Positions 43,499 through 53,050 of a stretch of 64,000 nucleotides of DNA are shown here, one piece after another. This DNA comes from Streptomyces hokutonensis (lineage in GTDB: Bacteria; Actinomycetota; Actinomycetes; Streptomycetales; Streptomycetaceae), in NCBI RefSeq assembly GCF_000376565.1, contig NZ_BARG01000034.1, positions 62,001 to 126,000 of the forward strand, in the 5' to 3' direction. The first letter of the stretch is position 1, and the number at the start of each line of letters is the position of its first letter. The notes beneath the pieces are model-generated. The model did no database searches, was not told the DNA's origin, and saw only the letters and a list, made by a program, of their open reading frames with translations. Both the position numbers and the translations under genes were made by a program.

Positions 43499-46400
43499 TC
43501 AGCAGAAGGCTGCGAGTACCGAGGGGCCGCCCGCGAGCCAGGCGCACACCTGGTCCCTGCCGTCCTGCCCGCCCGCCCCGGACCGGCGGTGGGCGTCGAG
43601 CCGGTCCAGCAGTACGCCCACCGCGTGCCGGGCCAGCGGCTCCAGCAGTCCGCCCTGGGTGCGGCGGGCCCGGTCGGTCCAGGTCCGCGCGTCGGCGGCT
43701 GCGGTGGGACAGGGCGGCCCGCACGTCGCCAGGACCGCGAGTCCTACGGCGGAGACGGCTCTGCGGTCGGCCGGTGCCGCCGGACAGTGCCAGACCCCGT
43801 CGAAGACCCGCTCCGCGTCGGCGAAACGGCCGTCGTGGAACGCCAGCACTCCGCGCAGATTGGCCACGGCCGCCTGGAGGTCGTCCGCGCCGAGTTCGTC
43901 CGCGAGCCTGCTCACGTCCACGAGCCGCCCCTCGGCGGTGGCGGACTCGCCCTCGGCGATGTCCAGGCAGGCCAGCCTGAGCACGGTGTACGCCCAGCGG
44001 GTGCGCGCCCCGACGGCCCGCAGGATGCCGGCCGCCTCGGTCCACTGCTCGCGGGCCCGGTCGCGCAGGCCGTCGCTCTCGTCCGCGTCGCCGCACAGGG
44101 TGAGGGAGAAGACCCTGGCGAAGTCGTCCTCGGCCGCGCGCGAGGCCGCCACGGCGAGCAGTCCGTGCCGACGGGCCCCGTCGACGTCCCCGCGCTGCAG
44201 GCAGTAGGTGGACCAGTTCGTCTGCAGGACCGCCCGGTCCCAGTGGAATGCGGTGTGCGCCACGGCGGCCTCCGCCGCGGAGAACCGTTCCTCCACGTCG
44301 TCGCGCCCGTCGAGCATCGCGTGCAGCGCGTCGTAGCACAGGCCCAGGACGGCGAGGCCGGGGTTCCTCGCGTGCTGCCAGGCCGCTGTGTGGCGCTCGC
44401 CGTAGGAACGGGCTTCCGTGTGGTGTCCGGCGACATGGTTGAGCCAGGTGAGCCAGGCGATGGTGTAAAAGAGCGCCCACTCCTCGTCCTCGGTGGGCTC
44501 CGCGGTCCGCCGGCCGGCCGCGGCGTCGTAGGCGAGCAGGGTGCGGTGGAGGCGGTCGATGCCCTCCTCCTCCCGGCCGCAGATGAACCAGAAGTAGCCC
44601 AGCCGCGCCTCCAGCAGCAGGGCCTCGGCCTCCCTGGACCTGGCCGTCATCAGGTCCGACGCGGCCCGGATGTTGGCGGACTCCTCGGTGATCCGGCGGG
44701 CCCACTCCTTCTGGGCCGGGGACGAGAGGCCCGCGCTGCCGTCGCGGACGAAGTGGGTCGCCCAGGCCATGAGGCGTTCCTCGGCGTCCGGTGCGCGGCC
44801 CTCCTCCCGGAGCCGGGCGAGCGCGTACTCGCGGACGGTCTCCAGCATCCGCAGCCGGGTCCCGTCGGGGGTGGAGAACGGGACGACGAGGGACTTGTCG
44901 ACCAACTGGGCCAGCACGTGCAGGAGTTCGGCACCGTCCGCGCCGTGCAGCGTGGCGGCGGACTCCACCATGTCGAGGGAGCAGCCGCCGACGTAGAGGG
45001 ACAGTTCGGTGAACAGGCGCTGCTCGGCGGTGTCGAGGAGGGCGTAGCTCCAGTCGAGGACGGCGCGCAGGGTGCGGTGTCTGGCCGGTGCGGTGCGGTC
45101 CCCCTTGGTGAGCAGGGCGAAGCGGTTGTCGAGGCGGGCCTCGATCTGCCTCACGGACAGCAACCGGACGTGCGCGGCGGCGAGTTCGACGGCCAGCGGC
45201 AGCCCGTCGAGTCTGCGGCACAGGGAGCGGATGTCGCGCAGCGCCGCCTCGTCCGGGGCGAAGGACGGGTCGATCATGGCGGCCCGGGCACCGAACAGGT
45301 CGGCGGCCTCCTTGTCCGCCATCGGCGCCAGTGGGTACAGCACCTCGGCCGGGACCTCGAGCGGTGCCCTGCTGGTGGCCAGCACGGTCAGCGCGGGGCA
45401 CCGGCCGAGCAGCGTCGCCACGAGCGGGGCGACGGCGTCGAGGAGGTGCTCGCAGTTGTCGAGCACGAGCACCGCCTGACGGACCGTCACGAACGAGGTG
45501 ATCCGGTGCACGTAGTCGTGCGGCGGCTGGTCCGGGCGTACGGACATGTCGGAGAGCCCGAGCGCGGCGGCGACCACGGCGAGCGCGTTGGTGTCGTCGG
45601 CGGGGGCCAGGTCGACCCACCAGACATTGCCCCGGGAGGGCTGGAGCAGCGCGCACACCTCCAGCGCCAGCCGCGTCTTGCCGACACCGCCGGGTCCCAG
45701 TACGGTCACCAGCCGCTCGCGGTCGACGACTTCGCGCAGCGCGCCGAGTTCCTTGTGCCTGCCGACGAACGGGCCGAGCGGCCGGATCGGACCGCCTTCA
45801 CCGAGCGCCGGCCTGACGTCCGTGCGCATGGACGACAGCGAGGACGGACAGCCGGACGCGGGGGCGGGCCCTTGGAGCGCCGGGTCCTGGCGGATCATCG
45901 CGGTGTGCAGCGAGCGGAGCTCCGACGACGGCACGGCACCGAACTCCGACCGCAGCAGCAGCCGGCCCGTCTCGTAGACCTCCAGGGCCTCGGCGGTCCG
46001 CCCGCAGCGGTGCAGCGCGAGCATGAGACGGGCCCGGGAGCGCTCGCGCAGCGGTGCGAGCGACACCAGGGCGGTCAGCTCGGGGACCAGTTCCCGCGCG
46101 CGGCCGAGGGCGAGACCGGCGGTGGCCACGTCCTCCAGGGCGCCCAGCCGCAGCTCCTCGAGACGGGTCCGCTCGGCTTCGAAGAACCGTCCCTCCAGGC
46201 CGTCCAGGGCGCGGCCCCGCCATAGCGCCAGCGCCGACCGCAGCTCGCCCTCGGCCTTCTCGTACTCCTCCGCCGCCAGATGCTCACGCCCCGCACGGAC
46301 CCCCGCCTCGAAAGCGGTTGCGTCGATCTCGTCGTCCGGCCCCAGGACGATCCGGTAGCCACCGTGCCCGAACAGCAGACGCGTGTCCTCGCCGCCCGCC

Positions 46401-46630
46401 GTGAGCGCGGACCGCAGCTTGGCCATCTGGACCTGGAGCGCGTTGACCGGATCCTTGGCCCCGCGCTCCTCCCACAGCTCCTCGATGAGCGTGTCGCGCC
46501 GCACGACGGCCCCGTGGGCGAGCAGCAGCCGCCCCACGATCGCCCGGGAGACGGCGCCGGGCAGGGCGATCGCGCCGTTGCCGTTCACCAACTCCGGGCG
46601 GCCGAGCAGTCGAAAGAGCATGGCCGCCAT
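43499..46630 (-). CDS. AfsR/SARP-type regulator with BTAD and NB-ARC domains (paralogue 2)
   Basis: A 1043-residue paralogue of the regulator at 34641-37775. The same stretches recur at the same residue positions: ERGAKDPVNALQVQM near 50, P-loop LGPGGVGKTRLALE near 312, and VLVLDNCEHLLD near 388. RPDQPPHDYVHR and LATSRAPLEV also match. Domain order is winged helix, BTAD, NB-ARC, then a TPR-like C-terminus. It diverges from the Dabb/SDR operon with 128 bases between starts. Two ATGs (46630 and 46621) are possible; neither has a strong ribosome site. The two paralogues bracket the redox module, which suggests joint or antagonistic control of it. Confidence 0.92.
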   Translation of the reverse strand: MAAMLFRLLGRPELVNGNGAIALPGAVSRAIVGRLLLAHGAVVRRDTLIEELWEERGAKDPVNALQVQMAKLRSALTAGGEDTRLLFGHGGYRIVLGPDDEIDATAFEAGVRAGREHLAAEEYEKAEGELRSALALWRGRALDGLEGRFFEAERTRLEELRLGALEDVATAGLALGRARELVPELTALVSLAPLRERSRARLMLALHRCGRTAEALEVYETGRLLLRSEFGAVPSSELRSLHTAMIRQDPALQGPAPASGCPSSLSSMRTDVRPALGEGGPIRPLGPFVGRHKELGALREVVDRERLVTVLGPGGVGKTRLALEVCALLQPSRGNVWWVDLAPADDTNALAVVAAALGLSDMSVRPDQPPHDYVHRITSFVTVRQAVLVLDNCEHLLDAVAPLVATLLGRCPALTVLATSRAPLEVPAEVLYPLAPMADKEAADLFGARAAMIDPSFAPDEAALRDIRSLCRRLDGLPLAVELAAAHVRLLSVRQIEARLDNRFALLTKGDRTAPARHRTLRAVLDWSYALLDTAEQRLFTELSLYVGGCSLDMVESAATLHGADGAELLHVLAQLVDKSLVVPFSTPDGTRLRMLETVREYALARLREEGRAPDAEERLMAWATHFVRDGSAGLSSPAQKEWARRITEESANIRAASDLMTARSREAEALLLEARLGYFWFICGREEEGIDRLHRTLLAYDAAAGRRTAEPTEDEEWALFYTIAWLTWLNHVAGHHTEARSYGERHTAAWQHARNPGLAVLGLCYDALHAMLDGRDDVEERFSAAEAAVAHTAFHWDRAVLQTNWSTYCLQRGDVDGARRHGLLAVAASRAAEDDFARVFSLTLCGDADESDGLRDRAREQWTEAAGILRAVGARTRWAYTVLRLACLDIAEGESATAEGRLVDVSRLADELGADDLQAAVANLRGVLAFHDGRFADAERVFDGVWHCPAAPADRRAVSAVGLAVLATCGPPCPTAAADARTWTDRARRTQGGLLEPLARHAVGVLLDRLDAHRRSGAGGQDGRDQVCAWLAGGPSVLAAFC

Positions 46631-46758
46631 TCTGCCGTCGGCGGCCGACCGCGCCGAAAGGGCTTGTCGGCGCGTCGCTCCGGCAGGTGAACCGAGTCGC
46701 CGGAGGCTCCGTAGACGTCCACGTCCACCGAACCGCGACATCGACGGCAGGAGCGGAA

Positions 46759-47055
46759 ATGATCCGGAACCTGGTCTTCTTCAAGCTGAACGACGGTCTC
46801 ACCCGTGAGTCCCCGCAGGTCGTGGAGGGATTCGAGCTGGTACGGAACCTGGAGCGCGAGATCCCCGAGATCCGGCAGTGGGAAGTGGGCTGGCACGCGT
46901 TCGACGAGACGCCCGTCTCCTACGATTTCGCCCTGAACAGCCTCTTCGACGACACCGCCGCCTTCCAGCGGTACTTCAACCACCCCGCGCACCTGGCCGC
47001 CATCGCCCACTGGATGGACCACGCGACCTGGGTGGTCGTCGACATGCACGTCTGA
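46759..47055 (+). CDS. Dabb-domain (stress-responsive A/B barrel) protein
   Basis: A 98-residue dimeric alpha/beta barrel protein. MIRNLVFFKLNDGLTRESPQ, WEVGWHAFDETPVSYDFALN and AAFQRYFNHPAHLAAIAHWM follow the Dabb pattern. Members include polyketide-cyclising or decarboxylating enzymes and stress proteins. AGGAG lies five to six bases before ATG 46759, fixing the start; the longer frame upstream lacks homology. It is the first gene of a two-gene operon with the SDR, opposite the second AfsR-like gene. The pair may modify an aromatic or polyketide-like compound. Confidence 0.85.
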   Translation: MIRNLVFFKLNDGLTRESPQVVEGFELVRNLEREIPEIRQWEVGWHAFDETPVSYDFALNSLFDDTAAFQRYFNHPAHLAAIAHWMDHATWVVVDMHV

Positions 47056-47165
47056 GGAGCCGGGCAGGGGCCGAAGTGGCGGGCCGGTCGCCCTGCCGCG
47101 AGGCTGACGGCAGACGGACCGGCACGCAGGACGGACAGACGGACGCACAGAGGGACTGGTTCCAC

Positions 47166-47960
47166 ATGCAGATCGACCTGACGGGACGCACCGCGCTGGT
47201 GACGGGTTCGACGCAGGGCATCGGCGCGGCGATCGCCGCCGGACTCGCGCGCTCGGGCGCCCGGGTGGGGGTGAACGGCCGCAACGAACAGCGGGTCGCG
47301 GAGGGCGTGGCACGGCTGGCGGCTGAGGTGCCCGGCGGCACCTTCGTACCCGTGGCCGCCGACGTGACGACCGAGGAGGGCGCCACCCGCGTCCTGGAGG
47401 CGCTGCCGGAGGTCGACGTCCTCGTCAACAACCTCGGTGTGTTCGGCGCCGCCGACCCGCTGGAGATCAGCGACGAGGAGTGGCGCCGCTATTTCGAGGT
47501 GAACGTGCTGGCCGCCGTACGCCTGATCCGTATGTATCTGCCGGGCATGACCGGGCGCGGCTGGGGCCGGATCCAGAACATCGCCAGCGACTCGGCGATC
47601 GTCATCCCGGCCGAGATGATCCACTACGGCATGTCCAAGACCGCGCTCCTGGCCGTAGGCCGCGGCTTCGCGAAGCAGGCGGCGGGCACAGGGGTGACGG
47701 TCAACTCGGTGATCGCGGGCCCCACGCACACGGGCGGTGTCGAGGACTTCGTCTACGAACTGGTCGACCGCGAGCTGCCGTGGGACGAGGCGCAGCGCGA
47801 GTTCATGCGGAAGCACCGGCCGCAGTCCCTGCTGCAACGGCTGATCGAACCCGAGGAGATCGCCAACATGGTCGTCTACCTCAGCTCCGACCAGGCCTCG
47901 GCCACGACGGGCGGTGCGCTGCGGGTGGACGGGGGTTACGTCGACTCGATCCTGCCCTGA
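47166..47960 (+). CDS. Short-chain dehydrogenase/reductase
   Basis: A 264-residue classical SDR. TGSTQGIG lies at residues 14-21, NNLGVFG near 90 replaces the usual NNAG, Ser lies in NIASDSA near 140, and YGMSK near 155 gives the catalytic Tyr and Lys. The C-terminus GGALRVDGGYVDSILP is complete. It would reduce or oxidise a keto/hydroxy group with NAD(P)H. It follows the Dabb gene by 110 bases on the same strand, an arrangement that suggests sequential action. The substrate is unknown. Confidence 0.88.
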   Translation: MQIDLTGRTALVTGSTQGIGAAIAAGLARSGARVGVNGRNEQRVAEGVARLAAEVPGGTFVPVAADVTTEEGATRVLEALPEVDVLVNNLGVFGAADPLEISDEEWRRYFEVNVLAAVRLIRMYLPGMTGRGWGRIQNIASDSAIVIPAEMIHYGMSKTALLAVGRGFAKQAAGTGVTVNSVIAGPTHTGGVEDFVYELVDRELPWDEAQREFMRKHRPQSLLQRLIEPEEIANMVVYLSSDQASATTGGALRVDGGYVDSILP

Positions 47961-48083
47961 CGCCTCCCGGAAGAGAGCCAGGTCAGCGCCTCTGGGGCAT
48001 CCCGGGCCGCGGTACGCATGTCGTATCGTCGACAGGGTGCCCGCCGGTGAGCCGCGTCGTCGGGCCGAGTGGGAGGAGCCCTC

Positions 48084-48881
48084 GTGACGCAGCAGATTCC
48101 GTCGACCGAGCCGGAGTTGTCCGGAGTGCGCAATTTCCGGGACGTGGGCGGGCTTCCGACGGTGGACGGACGGCGGGTGCGGCAGGGTGTGCTGTTCCGC
48201 AGCGGGCATCTCGCGCACGCGACCGAGGAGGACGCCGTGTTCCTGGCCTCCCTCGGGCTGCACACGATCTTCGACTTCCGCAACGCGTCGGACCAGAAGC
48301 TGGAGGGCCCCGACGTCGAGCTGCCCGGCGTGCGCAATGTGAACCTGCCGCTGAGCGATCCGGCGGACGGCTCCGAGTTCTGGAAGATGGTCCGCGACGG
48401 CGAGATAGAGCAGTTGCGCGGGATCCTCGGTGACGGCAAGGGTGCCAACCGCATGATCGCCTCGTACCGCACGATCGTCACCCAGCGCACCGCCGAGCAC
48501 TCCCAGGTGCTGCACGCGCTCGCCGAGGACAGTGTCCCGGCGCTGATGCACTGCGCGGCGGGCAAGGACCGCGCGGGTCTGTCGATAGCCGTGACGCTGC
48601 TCGCCCTGGGGGTGGAGCGCGAGGCGATCGTCGCCGACTACCTGGAGTCGAACGCCAAGCACCGCCGCTACAAGGTGCGCCGCAGCGACTCCTCCGCGGC
48701 CGGCTACTCCCCCGAGGTGATGGAACTCCTCAGCCCGCTCTTCGACGCCCGCGCCGAGTATCTGACGGCGGCCTTCGACACCGTCGAGGAGACCTGGGGC
48801 AGCGTGGACGCCTATCTGGCACAGGGGCTCGGAATCACCCCGGAGATCCGGGAGCGGCTGCGCGAGCGGCTGCTCGACTGA
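48084..48881 (+). CDS. Tyrosine-protein phosphatase-like (Y_phosphatase3 / MptpB family)
   Basis: A 265-residue phosphatase. The opening ELSGVRNFRDVGGLPTVDGR is the family signature. LFRSGHLAHATEEDAVFLAS and TIFDFRNASDQKLEGPDVEL follow. The P-loop HCAAGKDRAG near residue 158 has the CX5R nucleophile and phosphate-binding arginine. The Lys-Asp form of the loop is typical of MptpB-like enzymes that also act on phosphoinositides. GTG 48084 with GGAGG upstream is the start. No partner kinase is adjacent. Its stop is 19 bases from the stop of the opposing 41-residue gene. Confidence 0.88.
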   Translation: MTQQIPSTEPELSGVRNFRDVGGLPTVDGRRVRQGVLFRSGHLAHATEEDAVFLASLGLHTIFDFRNASDQKLEGPDVELPGVRNVNLPLSDPADGSEFWKMVRDGEIEQLRGILGDGKGANRMIASYRTIVTQRTAEHSQVLHALAEDSVPALMHCAAGKDRAGLSIAVTLLALGVEREAIVADYLESNAKHRRYKVRRSDSSAAGYSPEVMELLSPLFDARAEYLTAAFDTVEETWGSVDAYLAQGLGITPEIRERLRERLLD

Positions 48882-48899
48882 ACTCCCGGCCGCGGCGGG

Positions 48900-49025
48900 C
48901 TACTTGGCGCCCACGGAGAACAACAGGTAGATGAAGGCCGCGAAGAGATGGCCGACCGCGATGTAGATGAGGAGCCGTACCCACAGGGCGCGCGGGAACC
49001 TGTCCTCGATGTTGTTGCCGCTCAT
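48900..49025 (-). CDS. 41-residue single-helix membrane protein (DUF6126-like)
   Basis: The protein MSGNNIEDRFPRALWVRLLI continues into one hydrophobic helix (YIAVGHLFAAFIYLLFSVG) ending in AK. It matches the small DUF6126-type proteins encoded right after XRE-cupin genes in Streptomyces. Its ATG overlaps the stop of the XRE-cupin gene in ATGA, so the two are translationally coupled. Its function is unknown; it may be a membrane partner or target of the regulator. Confidence 0.82.
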   Translation of the reverse strand: MSGNNIEDRFPRALWVRLLIYIAVGHLFAAFIYLLFSVGAK

Positions 49026-49660
49026 GGTGTGTCTCCGGTGATCGGGCCCAGGCACAGGGTGGCCGTGGGGCTCTGCAGCAGGGTGTGGACGAAGAGCACC
49101 TCGACGCCGTCCTCGTCGGCGGCGGCGAGGCGGTGCGGGGTCAGCGAGTCGAAGTGGGCGCTGTCGCCGGGCGCCAGGATGTGCGCGGTGTCCCCGAGCC
49201 GCAGCCGCAGCCGCCCCGTGAGGACGTACAGCCATTCCTCGCCGGGGTGCACGCGCACGATGTCGCCCTGGGAGCCGTGCGGGATACGGACGCGCAGCGA
49301 CTGCATCCCGCGGCCGGGAGCGCCCGCCTGCCAGTACGTCCAGCCGCCCGCCCGGGTCGGTTCCATGTCGGCGGCGCGTACAACCGCTTCCCGGTCGGCA
49401 ACCGTCTCGCCGAGCAGATCCGAGACTGTCGTACCGTAGATGCGGGCGAGCGCGAGCAGCATCGGCAGCGAGGGCTGGCGCTGCCCGGTCTCCAGGCGGG
49501 AGAGATGGGCGGGCGAGAGTCCGGCCGAGCGGGCGGCGGCCTCCAGGGTGAGGGAGGCGCGGCGGCGCAGGGCGCGGAGCTGCGGTGCGACGGTGGCCGG
49601 CAGGTCGTCGGCCGGTCCGGCCGGGGGTTCCGGCCCGGTCTCGGTCTCGGAGGAACTCAT
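49022..49660 (-). CDS. XRE-family regulator with cupin domain, at the end of the hopanoid locus
   Basis: A 212-residue regulator. The helix-turn-helix is at about 26-80 (LRALRRRASLTLEAAARSAG, LSPAHLSRLETGQRQPSLPM) and the cupin barrel at about 125-200 (IVRVHPGEEWLYVLTGRLRL, AHILAPGDSAHFDSLTPHRL). The gene lies 74 bases after the aminotransferase, in the same direction. A TTTGCC...GGCAAA palindrome plus a third GGCAAA repeat lie 20-56 bases upstream of its ATG. It may control itself and the hopanoid genes, but no such site was found in front of hpnC. The small membrane protein gene is coupled to it. Confidence 0.88.
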   Translation of the reverse strand: MSSSETETGPEPPAGPADDLPATVAPQLRALRRRASLTLEAAARSAGLSPAHLSRLETGQRQPSLPMLLALARIYGTTVSDLLGETVADREAVVRAADMEPTRAGGWTYWQAGAPGRGMQSLRVRIPHGSQGDIVRVHPGEEWLYVLTGRLRLRLGDTAHILAPGDSAHFDSLTPHRLAAADEDGVEVLFVHTLLQSPTATLCLGPITGDTP

Positions 49661-49679
49661 GTCTCCATTCAGCCGGAGT

Positions 49680-49716
49680 TTTGCCCCTGCGGCAAATTTC
49701 TTGTCACAGAGGCAAA
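49680..49716. promoter_or_regulatory. GGCAAA repeats upstream of the XRE-cupin gene
   Basis: TTTGCC (49680-49685) and GGCAAA (49691-49696) form a palindrome with a five-base centre. A third GGCAAA starts exactly 20 bases further on (49711-49716), about two helical turns away. The set is a good candidate operator of the XRE-cupin protein. Confidence 0.65.
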
Positions 49717-49734
49717 AATCTCGGTTCTCGCAGC

Positions 49735-51120
49735 TCAGCGGTTGGCGACCGCCTGCTTCACGAGTGTCCTGCTGAAGTCCCACATCAGCCCGCCGCCGCT
49801 GTGCGCGTCGTCCATCACGGCCGTGAAGGCCTCGACGAACCGGTCCACCTCGCGCTCCCCGACGATCAGCGGCGGGATCAGCTTGATGACCTCGAGGTGG
49901 TCGCCGGAGACCTGGGTGAGGATGCGGTGCCGCTGGAGCAGCGGTACGACCACCATCTGCGCGAACAGTCCCTTGCGCGCGGCCTGGAGCATGGTCCAAC
50001 GGCTGCGCAGCTTCAGCGACTTGGGCTTCCCGAACTCGATGCCGATCATCAGGCCCCGGCCGCGTACGTCGGCGAGCAGTTCGTACTTGTCGACCAGCGC
50101 GGCGAGCCGGGACCTCAACTGGTCCCCTGTTGCACGGGCGTTGGCCACGATCTGCTCGTTCTCCATGACCGACAGGACCGCGAGGCCTGCCGCCATGGCC
50201 TGGGCGTTGGACCCGAAGCTCGCCGAGTGGACCAGCACGCGGTCCATGGACGAGTAGACCTTCTTGAAGATCCAGTCCTTGCCGAGGGTCGCGCCGACCG
50301 GCACATAACCACCGGACAGCGCCTTCGCCACACACACCAAGTCCGGTTCCACGCCGTCCTCGTGCTGGTAGGCGTAGAAGTCGCCGGTACGGCCGAGACC
50401 GGTCTGCACCTCGTCGGCGATGAGCAACGCCTTGTGCCGGCGCAGGAGTTCCTGCGCCGAGCGCAGATAGCCGGGCGGCGCCTCGTGCACGCCCTTGCCC
50501 TGGATCGGCTCGACGACGAGGGCGGCTACGTCGCCCTTCTTCAACTCCCGTGCCAGGGCGTCGAGATCACCGAGCGGTACGGCGGTGTCGGGCAGCAGCG
50601 GGGCGAAGCCGTCCCGGAAGCCGTCCTCGCCGTTGACCGAGAGCGAGCCGGTGGTCAGGCCGTGGAAGGCGTGGTCGCAGTACAGGACGCGCGGCTTCCC
50701 GGTCGCGTAGCGGGCGAACTTGAGCGCGGTCTCGACCGCCTCCGTACCGCTGTTGCCGAAGAACACCCGGTCCAGGTGCGGGCTGTGGGCGAGCAGCTTC
50801 TCGGCGAGCAGGCCGGGCAGCGGCTGGCAGTCGAAGCGGGTGAGGTCGGCGAGCTGGGCGTCGAGGACGTCGTGCAGCGCCTTGCGGACGACGGGGTGGT
50901 GACGGCCGAGGCCCATCACCCCGAACCCGGCGAGCATGTCCAGGTAGTCGTTGCCGTCCGCGTCCCAGAAGTAGGCGCCCTCGCCCCGCTCGTAGACCTT
51001 GTCGAAGCCGATGGTGTGCAGCATGCGCGGGAGCTGGTGGTTGAGGTACTTGGTGTGCAGCTCGTAGCGCTCGGCTCCGCGCTCGGCCAAGAGCGCGGTG
51101 AGGTCGAACTCCTTGGTCAT
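49735..51120 (-). CDS. hpnO: Class III aminotransferase of the hopanoid pathway (HpnO-like)
   Basis: A 461-residue PLP enzyme. [54 protein letters not shown] (PLP-ring Asp) and [20 protein letters not shown] (Schiff-base Lys near 285) mark the class III fold. In hopanoid clusters this enzyme aminates the side chain to give aminobacteriohopanetriol. It is the last enzymatic gene of the leftward hopanoid run. Its ATG overlaps the dxs stop in ATGA. The function is assigned by family plus position; a lone aminotransferase of this type could also be an ornithine-type enzyme. Confidence 0.85.
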   Translation of the reverse strand: MTKEFDLTALLAERGAERYELHTKYLNHQLPRMLHTIGFDKVYERGEGAYFWDADGNDYLDMLAGFGVMGLGRHHPVVRKALHDVLDAQLADLTRFDCQPLPGLLAEKLLAHSPHLDRVFFGNSGTEAVETALKFARYATGKPRVLYCDHAFHGLTTGSLSVNGEDGFRDGFAPLLPDTAVPLGDLDALARELKKGDVAALVVEPIQGKGVHEAPPGYLRSAQELLRRHKALLIADEVQTGLGRTGDFYAYQHEDGVEPDLVCVAKALSGGYVPVGATLGKDWIFKKVYSSMDRVLVHSASFGSNAQAMAAGLAVLSVMENEQIVANARATGDQLRSRLAALVDKYELLADVRGRGLMIGIEFGKPKSLKLRSRWTMLQAARKGLFAQMVVVPLLQRHRILTQVSGDHLEVIKLIPPLIVGEREVDRFVEAFTAVMDDAHSGGGLMWDFSRTLVKQAVANR

Positions 51121-53024
51121 TCGGGTTTCTCCTTGGCTGCGTGGCCGGTCGCGTCCTTGACCGCCAGGCTTGCGCTGATCCGTCCGGCGACCTCGACGGG
51201 TGTGAGGCCGATGTCGGCGAGCACCTCGCCGCGTTTGGCGTGCGCGAGGAACTGCTCCGGGATGCCGAACCGCCGTACGGGGACGTCGACTTCGGCGTCC
51301 CCGAGGGCCAGCGCAACGGCGGCGCCGACGCCTGAGGCCCGGCTGTTGTCCTCGACGACGGCCACCAGGCGGTGTTCGGCGGCGAGGCCGGGCAGCGCCG
51401 GGTCGACGGGTTTGACCCAACGGGGGTCCACCACCGTGCAGTTGATGCCCCGGGCTTCGAGGAGTTCGGCTGCTTGGAGGCAGACGGGCGCCATCACTCC
51501 CACGGCGACGAGCAGCACCTCGGGCGTCTCCGCGCCCCGGTGCAGGATGTCGAGGCCGCCGACGCGGTCGATCGCGGGGATCTCCGGTCCGACCGACTCC
51601 TTCGGGAAGCGGACGAGGGTCGGCGCGTCGTCGACGGCGACCGCTTCCCGCAGCTGGGCGCGGAGTTGGTCGGCGTCACGGGGAGCGGCGATCCTCAGGC
51701 CCGGCACGACCTGGAGGATGGACATGTCCCACATGCCGTTGTGTGACGCACCGTCAACTCCGGTCACTCCGGCGCGGTCCAGGACGAACGTCACCCCGCA
51801 GCGGTGCAGCGCCACGTCCATCAGGAGCTGGTCGAAGGCGCGGTTGAGGAAGGTGGCGTAGACGGCGACGACGGGATGCAGTCCGCCGGTCGCGAGGCCG
51901 GCCGCCGAGACGGCCGCGTGCTGCTCGGCGATGCCGACGTCCCACACCCGGTCCGGGAACCGGGCCGCGAACTTACCGAGGCCGACCGGGTGCAGCATGG
52001 CCGCCGTGATCGCCACTACGTCGTCCCGCTCCTCCCCGATCCGCAGGATCTCCTCGCCGAACACGCTGGTCCAGGAAGGGCCGTTGGAGGGCACGAGGGG
52101 CTCGCAGGTGAGCGGGTCCATCACGCCGACGGTGTGGAAGTGGTCCTCCTCGTGGGCGAGGGCGGGTTCGTAGCCGCGCCCCTTCTCCGTGAGGCAGTGG
52201 ACCAGGACCGGGCCGTGGAAGCGTTTCGCGCGGCGCAGCGCGGACTCGACGGCTCCGATGTCGTGTCCGTCGATCGGGCCGACGTACTTGAGGCCCAGGT
52301 CCTCGAACATGCCCTGCGGGTTGAACGCGTCCTTGAAGCCCTTCTTCGCGCCGTGCAGCGACTCGTAGACGGTGTTGCCGACGACCGGGGTGCGCAGCAG
52401 GACGTCCTTGCCCCAGGCGAGGACCTTCTCGTAGCTGTCGGTCGTGCGCAGGGTCGCCAGGTGGTTGGCGAGGCCGCCGATGGTGGGCGAGTACGAGCGC
52501 TCGTTGTCGTTGACGACGATGATCAGCGGGCGGTCCTTGGCGGCGGCGATGTTGTTCAGCGCCTCCCAGGCCATGCCGCCGGTGAGCGCGCCGTCGCCGA
52601 TGACCGCGACGACATGGCCCTTCTCGCCCTGCACCTGGCGGGCCTTGGCGAGGCCGTCGGCCCAGCCGAGCGCGGTGGAGGCGTGGCTGTTCTCGACGAT
52701 GTCGTGCTCGGACTCCTCGCGCGAGGGATAGCCGGAGAGGCCGCCCTTGCCGCGCAGCTTCGAGAAGTCCTGACGGCCCGTCAGGAGCTTGTGCACATAG
52801 CTCTGGTGGCCGGTGTCCCAGACGATGCGGTCGACCGGTGACTCGAAGACCCGGTGGAGCGCGATGGTCAGTTCCACCACGCCCAGGTTGGGCCCGAGGT
52901 GGCCGCCGGTCCTGGCCACCGCGTGCACCAGGAACTCCCTTATCTCTTCGGACAGTTCGCCGAGTTCCGCCTCGGACAGCGCCTTCAGGTCGCGTGGTTG
53001 ACGGATGCTCTCCAGAATCGTCAC
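51117..53024 (-). CDS. dxs: 1-deoxy-D-xylulose-5-phosphate synthase
   Basis: A 635-residue enzyme that condenses pyruvate and glyceraldehyde 3-phosphate, the first step of the MEP isoprenoid pathway. [16 protein letters not shown] at about 75, the thiamine motif [16 protein letters not shown] at about 150, [38 protein letters not shown] (activating Glu) and [20 protein letters not shown] are all standard. The start is GTG ([16 protein letters not shown]) with AGGGGG six bases upstream. It lies 26 bases after ispG in the hopanoid operon. A second, housekeeping dxs elsewhere in the genome is likely but is not seen here. Confidence 0.96.
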   Translation of the reverse strand: MTILESIRQPRDLKALSEAELGELSEEIREFLVHAVARTGGHLGPNLGVVELTIALHRVFESPVDRIVWDTGHQSYVHKLLTGRQDFSKLRGKGGLSGYPSREESEHDIVENSHASTALGWADGLAKARQVQGEKGHVVAVIGDGALTGGMAWEALNNIAAAKDRPLIIVVNDNERSYSPTIGGLANHLATLRTTDSYEKVLAWGKDVLLRTPVVGNTVYESLHGAKKGFKDAFNPQGMFEDLGLKYVGPIDGHDIGAVESALRRAKRFHGPVLVHCLTEKGRGYEPALAHEEDHFHTVGVMDPLTCEPLVPSNGPSWTSVFGEEILRIGEERDDVVAITAAMLHPVGLGKFAARFPDRVWDVGIAEQHAAVSAAGLATGGLHPVVAVYATFLNRAFDQLLMDVALHRCGVTFVLDRAGVTGVDGASHNGMWDMSILQVVPGLRIAAPRDADQLRAQLREAVAVDDAPTLVRFPKESVGPEIPAIDRVGGLDILHRGAETPEVLLVAVGVMAPVCLQAAELLEARGINCTVVDPRWVKPVDPALPGLAAEHRLVAVVEDNSRASGVGAAVALALGDAEVDVPVRRFGIPEQFLAHAKRGEVLADIGLTPVEVAGRISASLAVKDATGHAAKEKPE

Positions 53025-53050
53025 GTCGGGCCCCCTTCGGTCCGTGCTGT

